From Nitrospirales bacterium (lineage in GTDB: Bacteria > Nitrospirota > Thermodesulfovibrionia > Thermodesulfovibrionales > Dissulfurispiraceae), in NCBI GenBank assembly GCA_020846375.1, contig JADLDZ010000094.1:1-9380 (forward strand): DNA of 9,380 bases, read 5' to 3'. This document shows, one piece after another, positions 1 through 6,472 of this stretch. Within the stretch, counting starts at the first letter, position 1, and every line of letters begins with the position of its first letter. Under the pieces are notes generated by a model. It was not told the origin of the DNA and made no database searches. It saw only the letters and a program-made list of their open reading frames with translations. The position numbers were made by a program, and so were the translations under genes.

Positions 1-1384
1 AGGAGGTGAGTGCGTCCCCTGCGGACAGCGCCTTTTTTTTCTTTTCCACGGTGAAGAGGCACAACAGTGCGGGGAGTACGGTAAGGTTCATGAAAAAACT
101 GATGAACATGCCTGTCCCTGAAATCAGCCCCAGCTCAGCGACACCTGCGTACGCGGTGGGGATGAAGGAATAGAAGCCGATGGCGGTGGTGATGCAACTG
201 AGGAGAAGGCTTCTGCCCACCCCACGGGCGGTAACGGTCACCCCCTCTCCCCGCCCCGTCCCCCCCAGGATAAGCTCCCGGTAGCGCAGACAGAACTGGA
301 TGCTGTAATCGATGCCGAGGCCGATGAAGAGGACGGCGAAGGTAACGGAAATGAGGTTGAGGCTGCCGAGGGCGAAGAGCGCGAACCCCGTCGTCCAGAT
401 AAGCCCGGTGAGAAGGGTAACCAGGCTTGCAAGGATAAGGCGTCCGGACCCTCCGAAGCCAAGGTACAGGATACTGCCCACCAGGAAGAGAGAGGCGAGG
501 GTCGCCAGCCCGGTGCTCTTTGTCACCTCGGAAAGATTCTCCTGGGCAAGGGCGACATCGCCGGTAATGCGCACGGACACCCCCTGTTCTCCTGTGATCC
601 CTGCATTCCCGATGATGCGGCGCACCGCATCGAGGGAGGCTTCCCCCGCGGAAAGAGAGTCCGTTACAAAAAACGGCTGGAGGATGATGAACTGGCGCCG
701 CTGATCCCCCGCGGGCGCATCTCCGAGCATGATGCTTTCCCAGGGCACCCGGTAGTGCCTGCCTGCAATGATCCCCTCGAATGCGGCGGCTAAATGGGAG
801 AAGAGCGGGCTGAAGCCCTGCATGCCCGGCATCTGCTCCCCCCCTCCCTCAGCCTGCTCCACCGCACGTCCGAGCACGGTAAAGAGCCCCCTCAGGCTCA
901 GATCGTCCACCAGAAAAGCGAGCAGCGGCTGGGCCGAGGCGAGGGCATCCGCAAGCTCCTCCAGCTCATTGACAGTCAGATAGAGCAGACCGTTCTTTTC
1001 GAAGAACTCGCCGCCGCCCGGCTCGTACACGGATTTGAAAACCGTCCTCTCCTTCCGCAGCAGACCGGCAAGGCGGGAGCGGGCCGACCGGGCGTGGGCC
1101 GCGGTGTCCGCATCGATCACCAGTACAATGGTATCGCTCATCTGCGGAAAAGCGTGCGAGAAATCGCGCTCGAGCTGCCGGAAGCGAAGCGTGTCCGCTA
1201 TCATGCTGTCGAAATCCGTATTGATGGAGAAAGCGTGCACGGAGTAGAGGAGCACCCCGATAGTGAGGATCAGGGCGACGGAAAGGACCGTACGGTACCT
1301 GCGCTGTACAAAAGCGACCCACTTCCCGATCAGTCTGACGGCCGGTCCGCTCGCCCCCGGCGGAGTGCTGTCTTCCCCTCTCAT
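1..1384 (-). CDS. MMPL/RND-superfamily exporter, N-terminal half (runs off left edge)
   Basis: An open frame of 461 codons has no stop before the window edge, so the C-terminus is missing; family members usually have about 750-900 residues. The ATG at 1384-1382 follows a GGAGG-type ribosome binding site (TTGGAGGAGGGCGGCG) at good spacing. The layout is that of half an RND protein: a membrane segment near residues 32-52, a periplasmic loop of about 240 residues, then helices near 292-310, 315-340, 343-366, 392-410 and 418-443. The segment FIGLGIDYSIQF (353-364) matches the conserved GxGxDY motif of RND transmembrane helix 4, whose acidic residue serves proton coupling in the family. By family the protein is an inner-membrane, proton-driven exporter of lipids or other hydrophobic molecules; HpnN, the hopanoid transporter, is one well-known branch. 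It diverges from an mlaC-mlaA pair, which supports a lipid substrate. The substrate and HpnN orthology are inferences. Confidence 0.88.
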   Translation of the reverse strand, partial: MRGEDSTPPGASGPAVRLIGKWVAFVQRRYRTVLSVALILTIGVLLYSVHAFSINTDFDSMIADTLRFRQLERDFSHAFPQMSDTIVLVIDADTAAHARSARSRLAGLLRKERTVFKSVYEPGGGEFFEKNGLLYLTVNELEELADALASAQPLLAFLVDDLSLRGLFTVLGRAVEQAEGGGEQMPGMQGFSPLFSHLAAAFEGIIAGRHYRVPWESIMLGDAPAGDQRRQFIILQPFFVTDSLSAGEASLDAVRRIIGNAGITGEQGVSVRITGDVALAQENLSEVTKSTGLATLASLFLVGSILYLGFGGSGRLILASLVTLLTGLIWTTGFALFALGSLNLISVTFAVLFIGLGIDYSIQFCLRYRELILGGTGRGEGVTVTARGVGRSLLLSCITTAIGFYSFIPTAYAGVAELGLISGTGMFISFFMNLTVLPALLCLFTVEKKKKALSAGDALTS

Positions 1385-1419
1385 CGCCGCCCTCCTCCAA
1401 CACCCGAGGCAATGCCCTG

Positions 1420-1448
1420 TTTGCAAAGCCCCTTTTTCCTGCTATGCT
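1420..1448 (+). promoter_or_regulatory. Candidate promoter for mlaC-mlaA
   Basis: TTTGCA (1420-1425) and TATGCT (1443-1448) are separated by 17 bases, each matching 4 of 6 consensus positions. The -10 is preceded by TGC, which gives an extended -10 form. It lies in the left arm of the inverted repeat, so plus- and minus-strand promoters would overlap and compete for polymerase. The assignment rests on sequence resemblance only. Confidence 0.35.
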
Positions 1449-1466
1449 TAATCATAGCAGGAAAAA
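1433..1466. repeat. Perfect 14-bp inverted repeat in divergent promoter region
   Basis: The left arm TTTTTCCTGCTATG (1433-1446) is the exact reverse complement of CATAGCAGGAAAAA (1453-1466), with a 6-base loop CTTAAT. It sits between the divergent exporter and mlaC genes. It is not a U-tract terminator in either direction, because the A-run follows the stem on both strands. An operator for a dimeric regulator or a cruciform-prone promoter element fits better; which one cannot be told from the sequence. Confidence 0.8.
1451..1459 (-). promoter_or_regulatory. Extended -10 element for the exporter gene
   Basis: On the minus strand TGCTATGAT matches the extended -10 form TGnTATAAT at 8 of the 9 positions, counting the free n. 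Transcription would start near 1444 and give a leader of about 60 bases before the ATG at 1384. No good -35 is visible at the usual spacing, which extended -10 promoters can tolerate. The element lies in the right arm of the 1433-1466 inverted repeat. Confidence 0.4.
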
Positions 1467-1516
1467 AAGACGCTCACATCTCAATGAATCCTTATCGTCA
1501 CATCGGAAGGAGAGAT

Positions 1517-2182
1517 ATGCAAGGGGCCGACGACAGCACCGGCAGCACCGCCTCCAGACAGACGCATCCTCTCCTGGCTCTTTTCCTTATCCTTTTTCAG
1601 CTCTGCGTGATCTGCCGTCCCGCATTCCTGCACGCCGTGCAGGACAGCCCTGCCGCGGTCATCAGGAAATTCGACGACGCCCTCCTCAATGTGATGAAGA
1701 GAGCCGACGAGCTCGGATATGCAGGGCGCTACCGCCTCCTCGCTCCCGTTATCAGGGATTCCTTCGCCCTCCCCTTTATGGCAAACACCTCCATTGGACG
1801 ATACGCGAAGACCCTCGGCGAGAAACAGAGAGAGGACTTTCTGGACCTCTACACGGAATGGACGACAGCCTCCTATGCAGGGCGCTTCGATGGGTATTCC
1901 GGGGAGCGCTTCGAGGTGGAACCGGAATCGGTGTCCCCGCAGGGAACGGCTGCCGTGGTCAGCAGGATGGTCCAGGAAAACGGAGACATGATCGCCTTCC
2001 ATTATCAACTGCGCAAAATCGAAGGGAAATGGCGTATAGTAGATATTCAGATTTCAGGCGTCAGTCAGCTTGCCTTGACACGATCTCAGTTTGTGAATAC
2101 TATAAAAAAAAGCGGATTCGACGCTCTGGTGTCCCAATTGAAAAAAAAGATAAAGGGGTATGCGCGTGGTGAAGAGAAATAG
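1517..2182 (+). CDS. mlaC: MlaC/Ttg2-family periplasmic lipid-binding protein (HpnM-like)
   Basis: This 221-residue protein matches the MlaC (toluene tolerance Ttg2) family in length and layout. A hydrophobic signal segment (about residues 18-37) ends near LHA, with likely cleavage around residue 40. The mature part has family-typical stretches: LLAPVIRDSF (75-84) followed by SIGRYAKTLG (92-101), a helix with FLDLYTEW (108-115), and near the C-terminus KWRIVDIQISGVS (171-183) then QFVNTIKKSG (191-200). MlaC proteins carry phospholipids through the periplasm between MlaA at the outer membrane and an inner-membrane transporter; HpnM is the branch found in hopanoid clusters. The ATG at 1517 has a strong GGAAGGAGA site 5-8 bases upstream. 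The in-frame ATG at 1484 has none, and the frame stays open much further upstream only by chance. The 3' end overlaps mlaA by 23 bases, so the two are probably cotranscribed and translationally coupled. Whether it is a true MlaC or an HpnM is unresolved. Confidence 0.87.
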   Translation: MQGADDSTGSTASRQTHPLLALFLILFQLCVICRPAFLHAVQDSPAAVIRKFDDALLNVMKRADELGYAGRYRLLAPVIRDSFALPFMANTSIGRYAKTLGEKQREDFLDLYTEWTTASYAGRFDGYSGERFEVEPESVSPQGTAAVVSRMVQENGDMIAFHYQLRKIEGKWRIVDIQISGVSQLALTRSQFVNTIKKSGFDALVSQLKKKIKGYARGEEK

Positions 2183-3041
2183 AGTCCTTTTCATGCAGTT
2201 CGACAGCCGGGAGGGGAAACCGTTCTTCCTGCAGGGGAAGATCCCAATGGGGCTTCTCCTGTTTTCTCTGCTCGTCCTCGCCCTGCTTCTGCATCCTCCC
2301 CTTGTCCTCGCCGAAACGAAGGCGATGCCCGTTCCCACGGAAAAGGCGGAGCCCGCGGCGGACGAGGAGTTTGAAGAGGAGGTCATAACCCCCGACCCCA
2401 TCGAGCCGTGGAATCGCCTCATGTTCCAGTTCAATGACAAGCTCTATTTCTGGGTGCTGAAGCCGGCGGCAAAGGGATACAATGCGGTAGTGCCGCGGGG
2501 AGCACGGGTCTCGGTCCGGAACTTCTTCCACAATATCACCACCCCTATCCGTTTTGTGAACTCCCTGCTCCAGGGAAAGCCGAAAGCGGCGGTCATCGAG
2601 GTGACCCGCTTCGGGGTCAATTCGACTCTGGGGATCGGCGGCCTCTTCGATGTCGCCCATAAGGAGTTCAACCTCAAGACACAGGACGAGGATCTCGGGC
2701 TTACCCTCGGCCACTACGGCATGGGTGAGGTCATCTACCTTGTCCTGCCCTTCTTCGGCCCCTCCACCCTCAGGGATGCCTTCGGGAGAGTGGGCGATGC
2801 ATTCCTCGATCCTGTAAACTACGTGACCCCGATACGGGATTCGGTGGCGATCCGCGCGTACGACACCCTTAACGAAACCTCCCTGCAACTGGGGGACTAC
2901 GAGGACCTGAAAGAAGCTGCCATCGATCCCTATCTCGCTATCAAGGATGCCTATATCCAGTACCGGAAAGCCCGTATCAACCGCGGCGACGCTGTCGTAC
3001 CAGCCCCTCCGGCCGGTCCGACCGGCTCAGTCGAACAGTAG
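2160..3041 (+). CDS. mlaA: MlaA/VacJ-family outer-membrane lipid-asymmetry protein without lipobox
   Basis: The VacJ/MlaA domain is plain from residue 78 onward. It has the hallmark PDPIEPWNRLMFQFND (78-93), LKPAAKGYNAVVP (100-112), RNFFHNITTPIRFVN (120-134), TRFGVNSTLGIGGLFDVA (149-166), then DLGLTLGHYGMG (178-189) and LPFFGPSTLRDAFGR (196-210). MlaA forms a ring-shaped channel in the outer membrane that removes phospholipids from the outer leaflet and hands them to MlaC. Oddly, the whole protein has no cysteine, so the usual lipoprotein anchor cannot form. A signal peptide (about 30-51, ending VLA before ETK) suggests signal peptidase I cleavage instead. An acidic linker (EEFEEE, 69-74) follows. 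The start is uncertain: ATG 2160 has AAGGGG only a base or so away, ATG 2193 has a weak site, and ATG 2247 has AGGGGA at good spacing but would leave a signal peptide with no basic residue. The C-terminus is proline-rich. Confidence 0.9.
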   Translation: MRVVKRNRVLFMQFDSREGKPFFLQGKIPMGLLLFSLLVLALLLHPPLVLAETKAMPVPTEKAEPAADEEFEEEVITPDPIEPWNRLMFQFNDKLYFWVLKPAAKGYNAVVPRGARVSVRNFFHNITTPIRFVNSLLQGKPKAAVIEVTRFGVNSTLGIGGLFDVAHKEFNLKTQDEDLGLTLGHYGMGEVIYLVLPFFGPSTLRDAFGRVGDAFLDPVNYVTPIRDSVAIRAYDTLNETSLQLGDYEDLKEAAIDPYLAIKDAYIQYRKARINRGDAVVPAPPAGPTGSVEQ

Positions 3042-3048
3042 AGAGGGA

Positions 3049-3072
3049 GGACGGGCCGGCCTCTTCCCGTCC
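3049..3072. terminator. Possible hairpin between convergent genes
   Basis: GGACGGG (3049-3055) can pair with CCCGTCC (3066-3072) around a 10-base loop, just after the mlaA stop and before the convergent isomerase-like gene ends. There is no U-tract on either strand, so it is not a classical intrinsic terminator. It may slow polymerase or protect the 3' end. Confidence 0.25.
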
Positions 3073-3084
3073 CTGCAACATTGC

Positions 3085-3627
3085 CTAGAAAAGGCAGTGT
3101 TCGCTCATCCGCTCCACCGCAAGGATCAGCCAAGGGACGTACTCGTGCCTGTTCCGGCTCCCTTCTGTCTCCCGGGCAAGGTCATCGAGGCGTATCGTCC
3201 TGATTTCGGAGATCTCTGAAGGCGCAGGGGACAGGTCCCGTTCATCAATTCCATCGACCCTCGTCACCGCACATATCTCGTTTTCCGTACCCTTGTCCCG
3301 GTACCCCACCTTGTAATGAAACTTGAACAGATAGCGGACCTCTCCGGCGGTGAGCCCTATTTCTTCGGCCAGCCTTCTCCTTGATGCCTGCTCATAATCC
3401 TCCCCCATGAAGAGGTGGCTTGCGACCGTACCGTCCCAGAACCCGGGCCAAAGCCGCTTCTCTCCGCTCCGCCGGGCAAGCATCAGCTCTCCCTTCCCGT
3501 TGAAGACCATCGCGAGAAAGGCCCGGTGCAGGATACCCTCTCCGTCATGGCACTTCTCCTTGTCCTCCTCGCCGATACAGTTGTCGTCCTCATCCACGAT
3601 AACGATACGTTCCGTAAACGTCCCCAT
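3085..3627 (-). CDS. Type-1 isopentenyl-diphosphate isomerase-like Nudix protein lacking the catalytic Cys
   Basis: This 180-residue protein aligns along its whole length with type-1 IPP isomerase (E. coli Idi has 182). Visible matches are LHRAF (33-37), FNGKGEL (42-48), RLWPGFWDGTVASH (58-71), the degenerate Nudix box RRLAEEIGL (84-92), ENE (115-117) and VPWLIL (165-170). The metal ligands of the family are all present: H27, H34, H71, E115 and E117, plus E89. Type-1 Idi interconverts IPP and DMAPP using a cysteine (C67 in E. coli) and a glutamate. Here the cysteine position is A69 (TVASH instead of SVCGH), so isomerase activity is doubtful and another Nudix-fold reaction on a pyrophosphate is possible. 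The ATG at 3627 has GGAGG five bases upstream; the GTG at 3633 overlaps that site and is unlikely. The gene is convergent with mlaA and divergent from recD2. A link to isoprenoid or hopanoid supply is only inferred. Confidence 0.8.
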   Translation of the reverse strand: MGTFTERIVIVDEDDNCIGEEDKEKCHDGEGILHRAFLAMVFNGKGELMLARRSGEKRLWPGFWDGTVASHLFMGEDYEQASRRRLAEEIGLTAGEVRYLFKFHYKVGYRDKGTENEICAVTRVDGIDERDLSPAPSEISEIRTIRLDDLARETEGSRNRHEYVPWLILAVERMSEHCLF

Positions 3628-3648
3628 GAACACCTCCGGGAGGAATGA

Positions 3649-3673
3649 TAAGCGGGTACTGCCGTACCGCTTA
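3649..3673. repeat. Imperfect inverted repeat just upstream of the isomerase-like gene
   Basis: TAAGCGGGTAC (3649-3659) and GTACCGCTTA (3664-3673) are complementary over ten pairs with one bulged G and a 4-base TGCC loop. It ends 12 bases before the ribosome binding site of the minus-strand gene. ACCTCCGG occurs on both sides of it (3632-3639 and 3673-3680). It could be an operator or a leader hairpin affecting translation. The rest of the 3628-3939 gap holds no credible gene. Confidence 0.5.
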
Positions 3674-3815
3674 CCTCCGGTACTCTCGTTCGGTCTCTCT
3701 TTTGTCTTCCATCAGGATACATGATAAGAGCCTTCAGGATGTCCGGTACGAGCCTCGTCTTATCTCAATAGTACCTTTCCGTCCGTCGGATGTCAAAATA
3801 CCCAAAGGCTCTCCT

Positions 3816-3830
3816 GCAAGGCGTCCTTGC
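3816..3830. repeat. Short inverted repeat in the gap before recD2
   Basis: GCAAGG (3816-3821) and CCTTGC (3825-3830) form a perfect 6-bp stem with a CGT loop. No U-tract follows on either strand, so it is not an evident terminator. Its role is unknown. Confidence 0.35.
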
Positions 3831-3927
3831 GTGTGGGGGGAGGTGGCACTCCCTGCCCTCCCCCGCCTGCTCACTTCCGGTTGCATTCCGCATCAGGGCC
3901 GCTTTTCCCTCACCCGCTGCCAAAGGG

Positions 3928-3933
3928 TATACT
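3928..3933 (+). promoter_or_regulatory. -10 box for recD2, implying a leaderless mRNA
   Basis: TATACT matches the -10 consensus at five of six positions and ends seven bases before the ATG at 3940. The expected transcription start therefore falls at or next to the start codon. No good -35 is seen. No Shine-Dalgarno sequence lies at normal spacing; the only candidate, AAAGGG at 3922-3927, is 12 bases before the ATG. Confidence 0.4.
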
Positions 3934-3939
3934 ATCCCT

Positions 3940-6153
3940 ATGCAGATCGAAATCCATGGACAGGTCGAACGCATCACCTATACCAATGCGGAAAACGGCT
4001 ATACCATTGCGAAGATCAGGGCAAAAGGCCACAGGGACCTCGTGACCATCGCGGGGAACCTCAGCTCGATCAACACCGGCGAAATCCTCAAAGTACGTGG
4101 GGAGTGGTTCCACCACCCGAAGTACGGGGAGCAGGTTAAGGTCCTCACCTATGAATCCGTAACCCCCGCCACCGCAGCCGGCATCGAGAAGTATCTCGGC
4201 TCGGGGCTCATCAAGGGGATCGGCCCGGTCATGGCGCAGCGCATCGTCGCCCGGTTCGGCACGGAGGCCCTCGACATCATCGAAAACTCACCGGAAAGGC
4301 TGAAGGAGGCGGAGGGGATCGGCCCGAAACGGGTCGGGATGATCACGAAGGCATGGGCGGAACAGAAGGAAATCAAGGAGGTGATGCTCTTTCTCCAGAG
4401 CCACGGGGTCAGCTCCGCCTTCGCCACCAGGATATTCAAGCACTATGGCAAGGACGCCATCCGGACTGTCAGGGAGAACCCCTATCGCCTGGCTCACGAT
4501 ATCTTCGGGATAGGGTTCCTCACCGCCGACAGGATCGCCGAAAAAATGGGGATTCCGCGCGACTCCCTCATCCGGGCTGAAGCGGGCATTATCTACGCAC
4601 TCCACCGGCTTTCGGATGAGGGGCATGTCTATTATCCCTACGAGCTCCTGATCGAGGAGTGCCGGAAGATCCTTGCCGCAGAGGAGGAAGATGGAAAGAT
4701 CACGGTCGAACGGGAGCTCGTGGTGCAGGCCATCGCTGCCCTGGCTCTCGAAAAGCGGATCGTGATAGAGGACATGAGCAGGGAAGAGCTGAAGGAAAAC
4801 AATAAGGCCGTCTTTCTCACCAAATTTCATGTCTCCGAGACGGGCGCCGCCCACAGCCTTATGAAACTCCGCAACGCTTCCAGGATGCTGCGCCCCTTTG
4901 ACGCCGACAAGGCGCTTGTGTGGGTGCAGGGTGAGCTGGGGATCACCCTGGCGGTGAACCAGGCAAGAGCCGTACAGGAGGCCCTGCACCGCAAGGTCAT
5001 GGTGATCACGGGAGGGCCCGGCACCGGGAAGACTACCATCATCAAGTCCATCGTCAGGATCTACGGGAGGCTGGGGCAGAGGGTTCTTCTTGCGGCCCCC
5101 ACGGGAAGGGCCTCGAAGAGAATGACGGAAGCCACGGGACTGGAGGCGAAGACCCTTCATCGCCTCCTCGAATTCAGTCCGCAGGAAGGAGGGTTCAAAC
5201 GAAACGAGCAGAATCCCCTCGAAGCCGACCTTATCGTCATCGACGAGGCCTCCATGGTGGACACCATCCTGATGCACCACCTGCTGAAAGCGGTCCCTCT
5301 CCAGGCAGCGCTGCTCTTTGTGGGAGACGTGGACCAACTCCCCTCTGTCGGGGCGGGAAATGTCCTGAAGGACATCATCGCCTCCGGGGCCGTCCCCACC
5401 GTCACGCTGAACGAAATATTCAGACAATCACAGGAAAGCCTCATCATTGTCAACGCCCACCGGGTCAATAAGGGAGAAATGCCCTTCCTGCGCTTCGAGG
5501 CAGGCACCTCCCCCGATTTCTATTTCTTCGAGGTGGACGAGCCCGAAAAAATCCTCGAGAAGGTGATCGATCTCTGCAAAGAGCGCATCCCCCGGAAGTT
5601 CGGGTACTCCCCTGTCAGGGATATCCAGGTGCTCACCGCCATGCACCGGGGTGTCATCGGCGCCGGCACCCTGAATGCGGAGCTGCAGAAGGCGCTCAAC
5701 CCTTCCGGCGACGAGGTAGTCAGGGGGAGCCGCATTTTCAGGAGAGGGGACAAGGTAATGCAGATGGTGAACAACTATGACAAGGACGTATTCAACGGGG
5801 ATATCGGGATTATCACGAAGATAGACAGGGAGCTGCAGGAGGTTGCGATCGATTATGACGGCAAGACAGTGGCGTACGACTATAATGACCTCGACGAGAT
5901 CATGCCGGCGTATGCGATCTCCGTCCATAAGTCCCAGGGGAGCGAGTATCCTGCAGTGGTCATGCCTGTCCATACCCAGCATTATCTGCTCCTGCAGAGG
6001 AATCTCCTGTACACCGGCATCACCCGGGGAAAGAAGCTGGTTGTCCTGGTAGGGACCCGGAAGGCCGTCGGAATCGCGATCCGGAACAACAAGCCGCAGG
6101 AGAGGTACACCCTGCTGCGAGAGCGGCTGAGGGCTCCCTCCCCCCCTGAATGA
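3940..6153 (+). CDS. recD2: RecD2-type superfamily 1 DNA helicase
   Basis: This 737-residue protein is within the usual RecD2 range (about 715-800). Domains in order are an N-terminal OB-like domain (about 1-85), helix-hairpin-helix repeats (KGIGPVMAQRI and EGIGPKRVG, about 90-135, with a third like GIGFLTADRI further on), then two RecA-like motor domains. Motor motifs are intact: Walker A GGPGTGKT (358-365), the motif AAPTGRASKRM after it, Walker B VIDEASMVD with D435 and E436, GDVDQLPSVGAGNV, LNEIFRQ, and C-terminal VHKSQGSEYP (662-671) followed by YTGITRGKK. RecD2 is a 5'-to-3' helicase found in bacteria without RecBC as well as others, with roles in repair and fork maintenance. The frame extends back to an ATG at 3790, but those 50 extra residues look unlike RecD2 and have no ribosome binding site. 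ATG 3940 begins the expected domain. It stands alone, about 300 bases from either neighbour. Confidence 0.93.
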   Translation: MQIEIHGQVERITYTNAENGYTIAKIRAKGHRDLVTIAGNLSSINTGEILKVRGEWFHHPKYGEQVKVLTYESVTPATAAGIEKYLGSGLIKGIGPVMAQRIVARFGTEALDIIENSPERLKEAEGIGPKRVGMITKAWAEQKEIKEVMLFLQSHGVSSAFATRIFKHYGKDAIRTVRENPYRLAHDIFGIGFLTADRIAEKMGIPRDSLIRAEAGIIYALHRLSDEGHVYYPYELLIEECRKILAAEEEDGKITVERELVVQAIAALALEKRIVIEDMSREELKENNKAVFLTKFHVSETGAAHSLMKLRNASRMLRPFDADKALVWVQGELGITLAVNQARAVQEALHRKVMVITGGPGTGKTTIIKSIVRIYGRLGQRVLLAAPTGRASKRMTEATGLEAKTLHRLLEFSPQEGGFKRNEQNPLEADLIVIDEASMVDTILMHHLLKAVPLQAALLFVGDVDQLPSVGAGNVLKDIIASGAVPTVTLNEIFRQSQESLIIVNAHRVNKGEMPFLRFEAGTSPDFYFFEVDEPEKILEKVIDLCKERIPRKFGYSPVRDIQVLTAMHRGVIGAGTLNAELQKALNPSGDEVVRGSRIFRRGDKVMQMVNNYDKDVFNGDIGIITKIDRELQEVAIDYDGKTVAYDYNDLDEIMPAYAISVHKSQGSEYPAVVMPVHTQHYLLLQRNLLYTGITRGKKLVVLVGTRKAVGIAIRNNKPQERYTLLRERLRAPSPPE

Positions 6154-6222
6154 CTTTTATCCTGCCTTGAAAGACTCACCTATTCTTTGTTCCTTCTCCT
6201 GCCCTGTTAATGCTCCTTCTAC

Positions 6223-6252
6223 TTGCGTTTTAGCGGTAAAATGCGTCATAAT
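6223..6252 (+). promoter_or_regulatory. Weak promoter candidate upstream of the cassette
   Basis: CATAAT (6247-6252) matches the -10 consensus at five of six positions. TTGCGT (6223-6228) lies 18 bases upstream but matches only three of six. Between them is a small stem (6225-6232 with 6237-6244, including a G-T pair, GCGG loop). If used, it would give a leader of about 210 bases before the 6473 start codon. Confidence 0.25.
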
Positions 6253-6309
6253 AAAAATAGCCGTATTCCACTTGTTTCACCAGTTCTGTCGCAGTATCTC
6301 TCCCTCTCT

Positions 6310-6329
6310 TCCTGCGGGATGCCGCAGGA
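6310..6329. repeat. Perfect 8-bp hairpin in leader region
   Basis: TCCTGCGG (6310-6317) pairs exactly with CCGCAGGA (6322-6329) around a GATG loop. No U-tract follows on either strand. A leader hairpin, an operator or a Rho-linked 3' structure are all possible. Confidence 0.5.
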
Positions 6330-6440
6330 TACCCCAGGTACATTCACCGGCATTATTCTGATCGGCATAGTGCACGCTCTGCTTGCGTACGCTCCCCTTT
6401 CCAGCGCACACAGCATACGACAAGAGAGCTTTTATCAATA

Positions 6441-6472
6441 AGGCAACAGTGAAGCACCAAAGGAGGCAACAG
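6441..6472 (+). repeat. 9-bp direct repeat spanning the ribosome binding site
   Basis: AGGCAACAG occurs at 6441-6449 and again at 6464-6472, exactly 23 bases apart. The second copy abuts the ATG at 6473 and overlaps the ribosome binding site. Two DNA turns of spacing could suit a repressor, or the protein might bind its own leader. Chance is also possible. Confidence 0.35.

Larger units (their letters stand above)
6154..6472. other. Gene-free gap between recD2 and the recombination cassette
   Basis: No credible coding region is seen on either strand in these 319 bases; short open frames have no ribosome binding site or recognisable product. The first half is visibly richer in A and T than the flanking genes. 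It holds two hairpins, a weak promoter candidate and a 9-bp direct repeat, listed separately. No U-tract terminator for recD2 and no tRNA or att-like core was recognised. Confidence 0.6.

Noticed and set aside
1433..1466. Reading the inverted repeat as a bidirectional terminator
   Set aside because: The T-run precedes and the A-run follows the stem on both strands, the opposite of an intrinsic terminator, and the flanking genes diverge.
794..1516. Long plus-strand open frame running into mlaC as a 462-residue protein
   Set aside because: The first 241 residues lie opposite the exporter gene and across the divergent promoter, with no recognisable domain. The strong ribosome binding site and signal peptide place the start at 1517.
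2100..2888. Minus-strand open frame of 262 codons opposite mlaA
   Set aside because: It is a shadow of the mlaA coding pattern in GC-rich DNA, has no recognisable motif, and competes with a clear MlaA domain.
3012..3026. GCCGGT-CCG-ACCGGC stem at the end of mlaA as a terminator
   Set aside because: It lies inside the coding region before the stop and has no U-tract; it is most easily explained by GC-rich proline and glycine codons.
3790..3939. N-terminal extension of RecD2 to an ATG at 3790
   Set aside because: There is no ribosome binding site, the 50 residues do not look like RecD2, and the expected N-terminal domain begins at 3940.
4288..5427. Minus-strand open frame of 379 codons opposite recD2
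   Set aside because: The plus strand carries intact helicase motifs throughout. The minus reading is of low complexity and unrecognisable.
6223..6441. Small open frame of 72 codons in the gap after recD2
   Set aside because: No ribosome binding site, no recognisable sequence, and it overlaps hairpins and the cassette leader.
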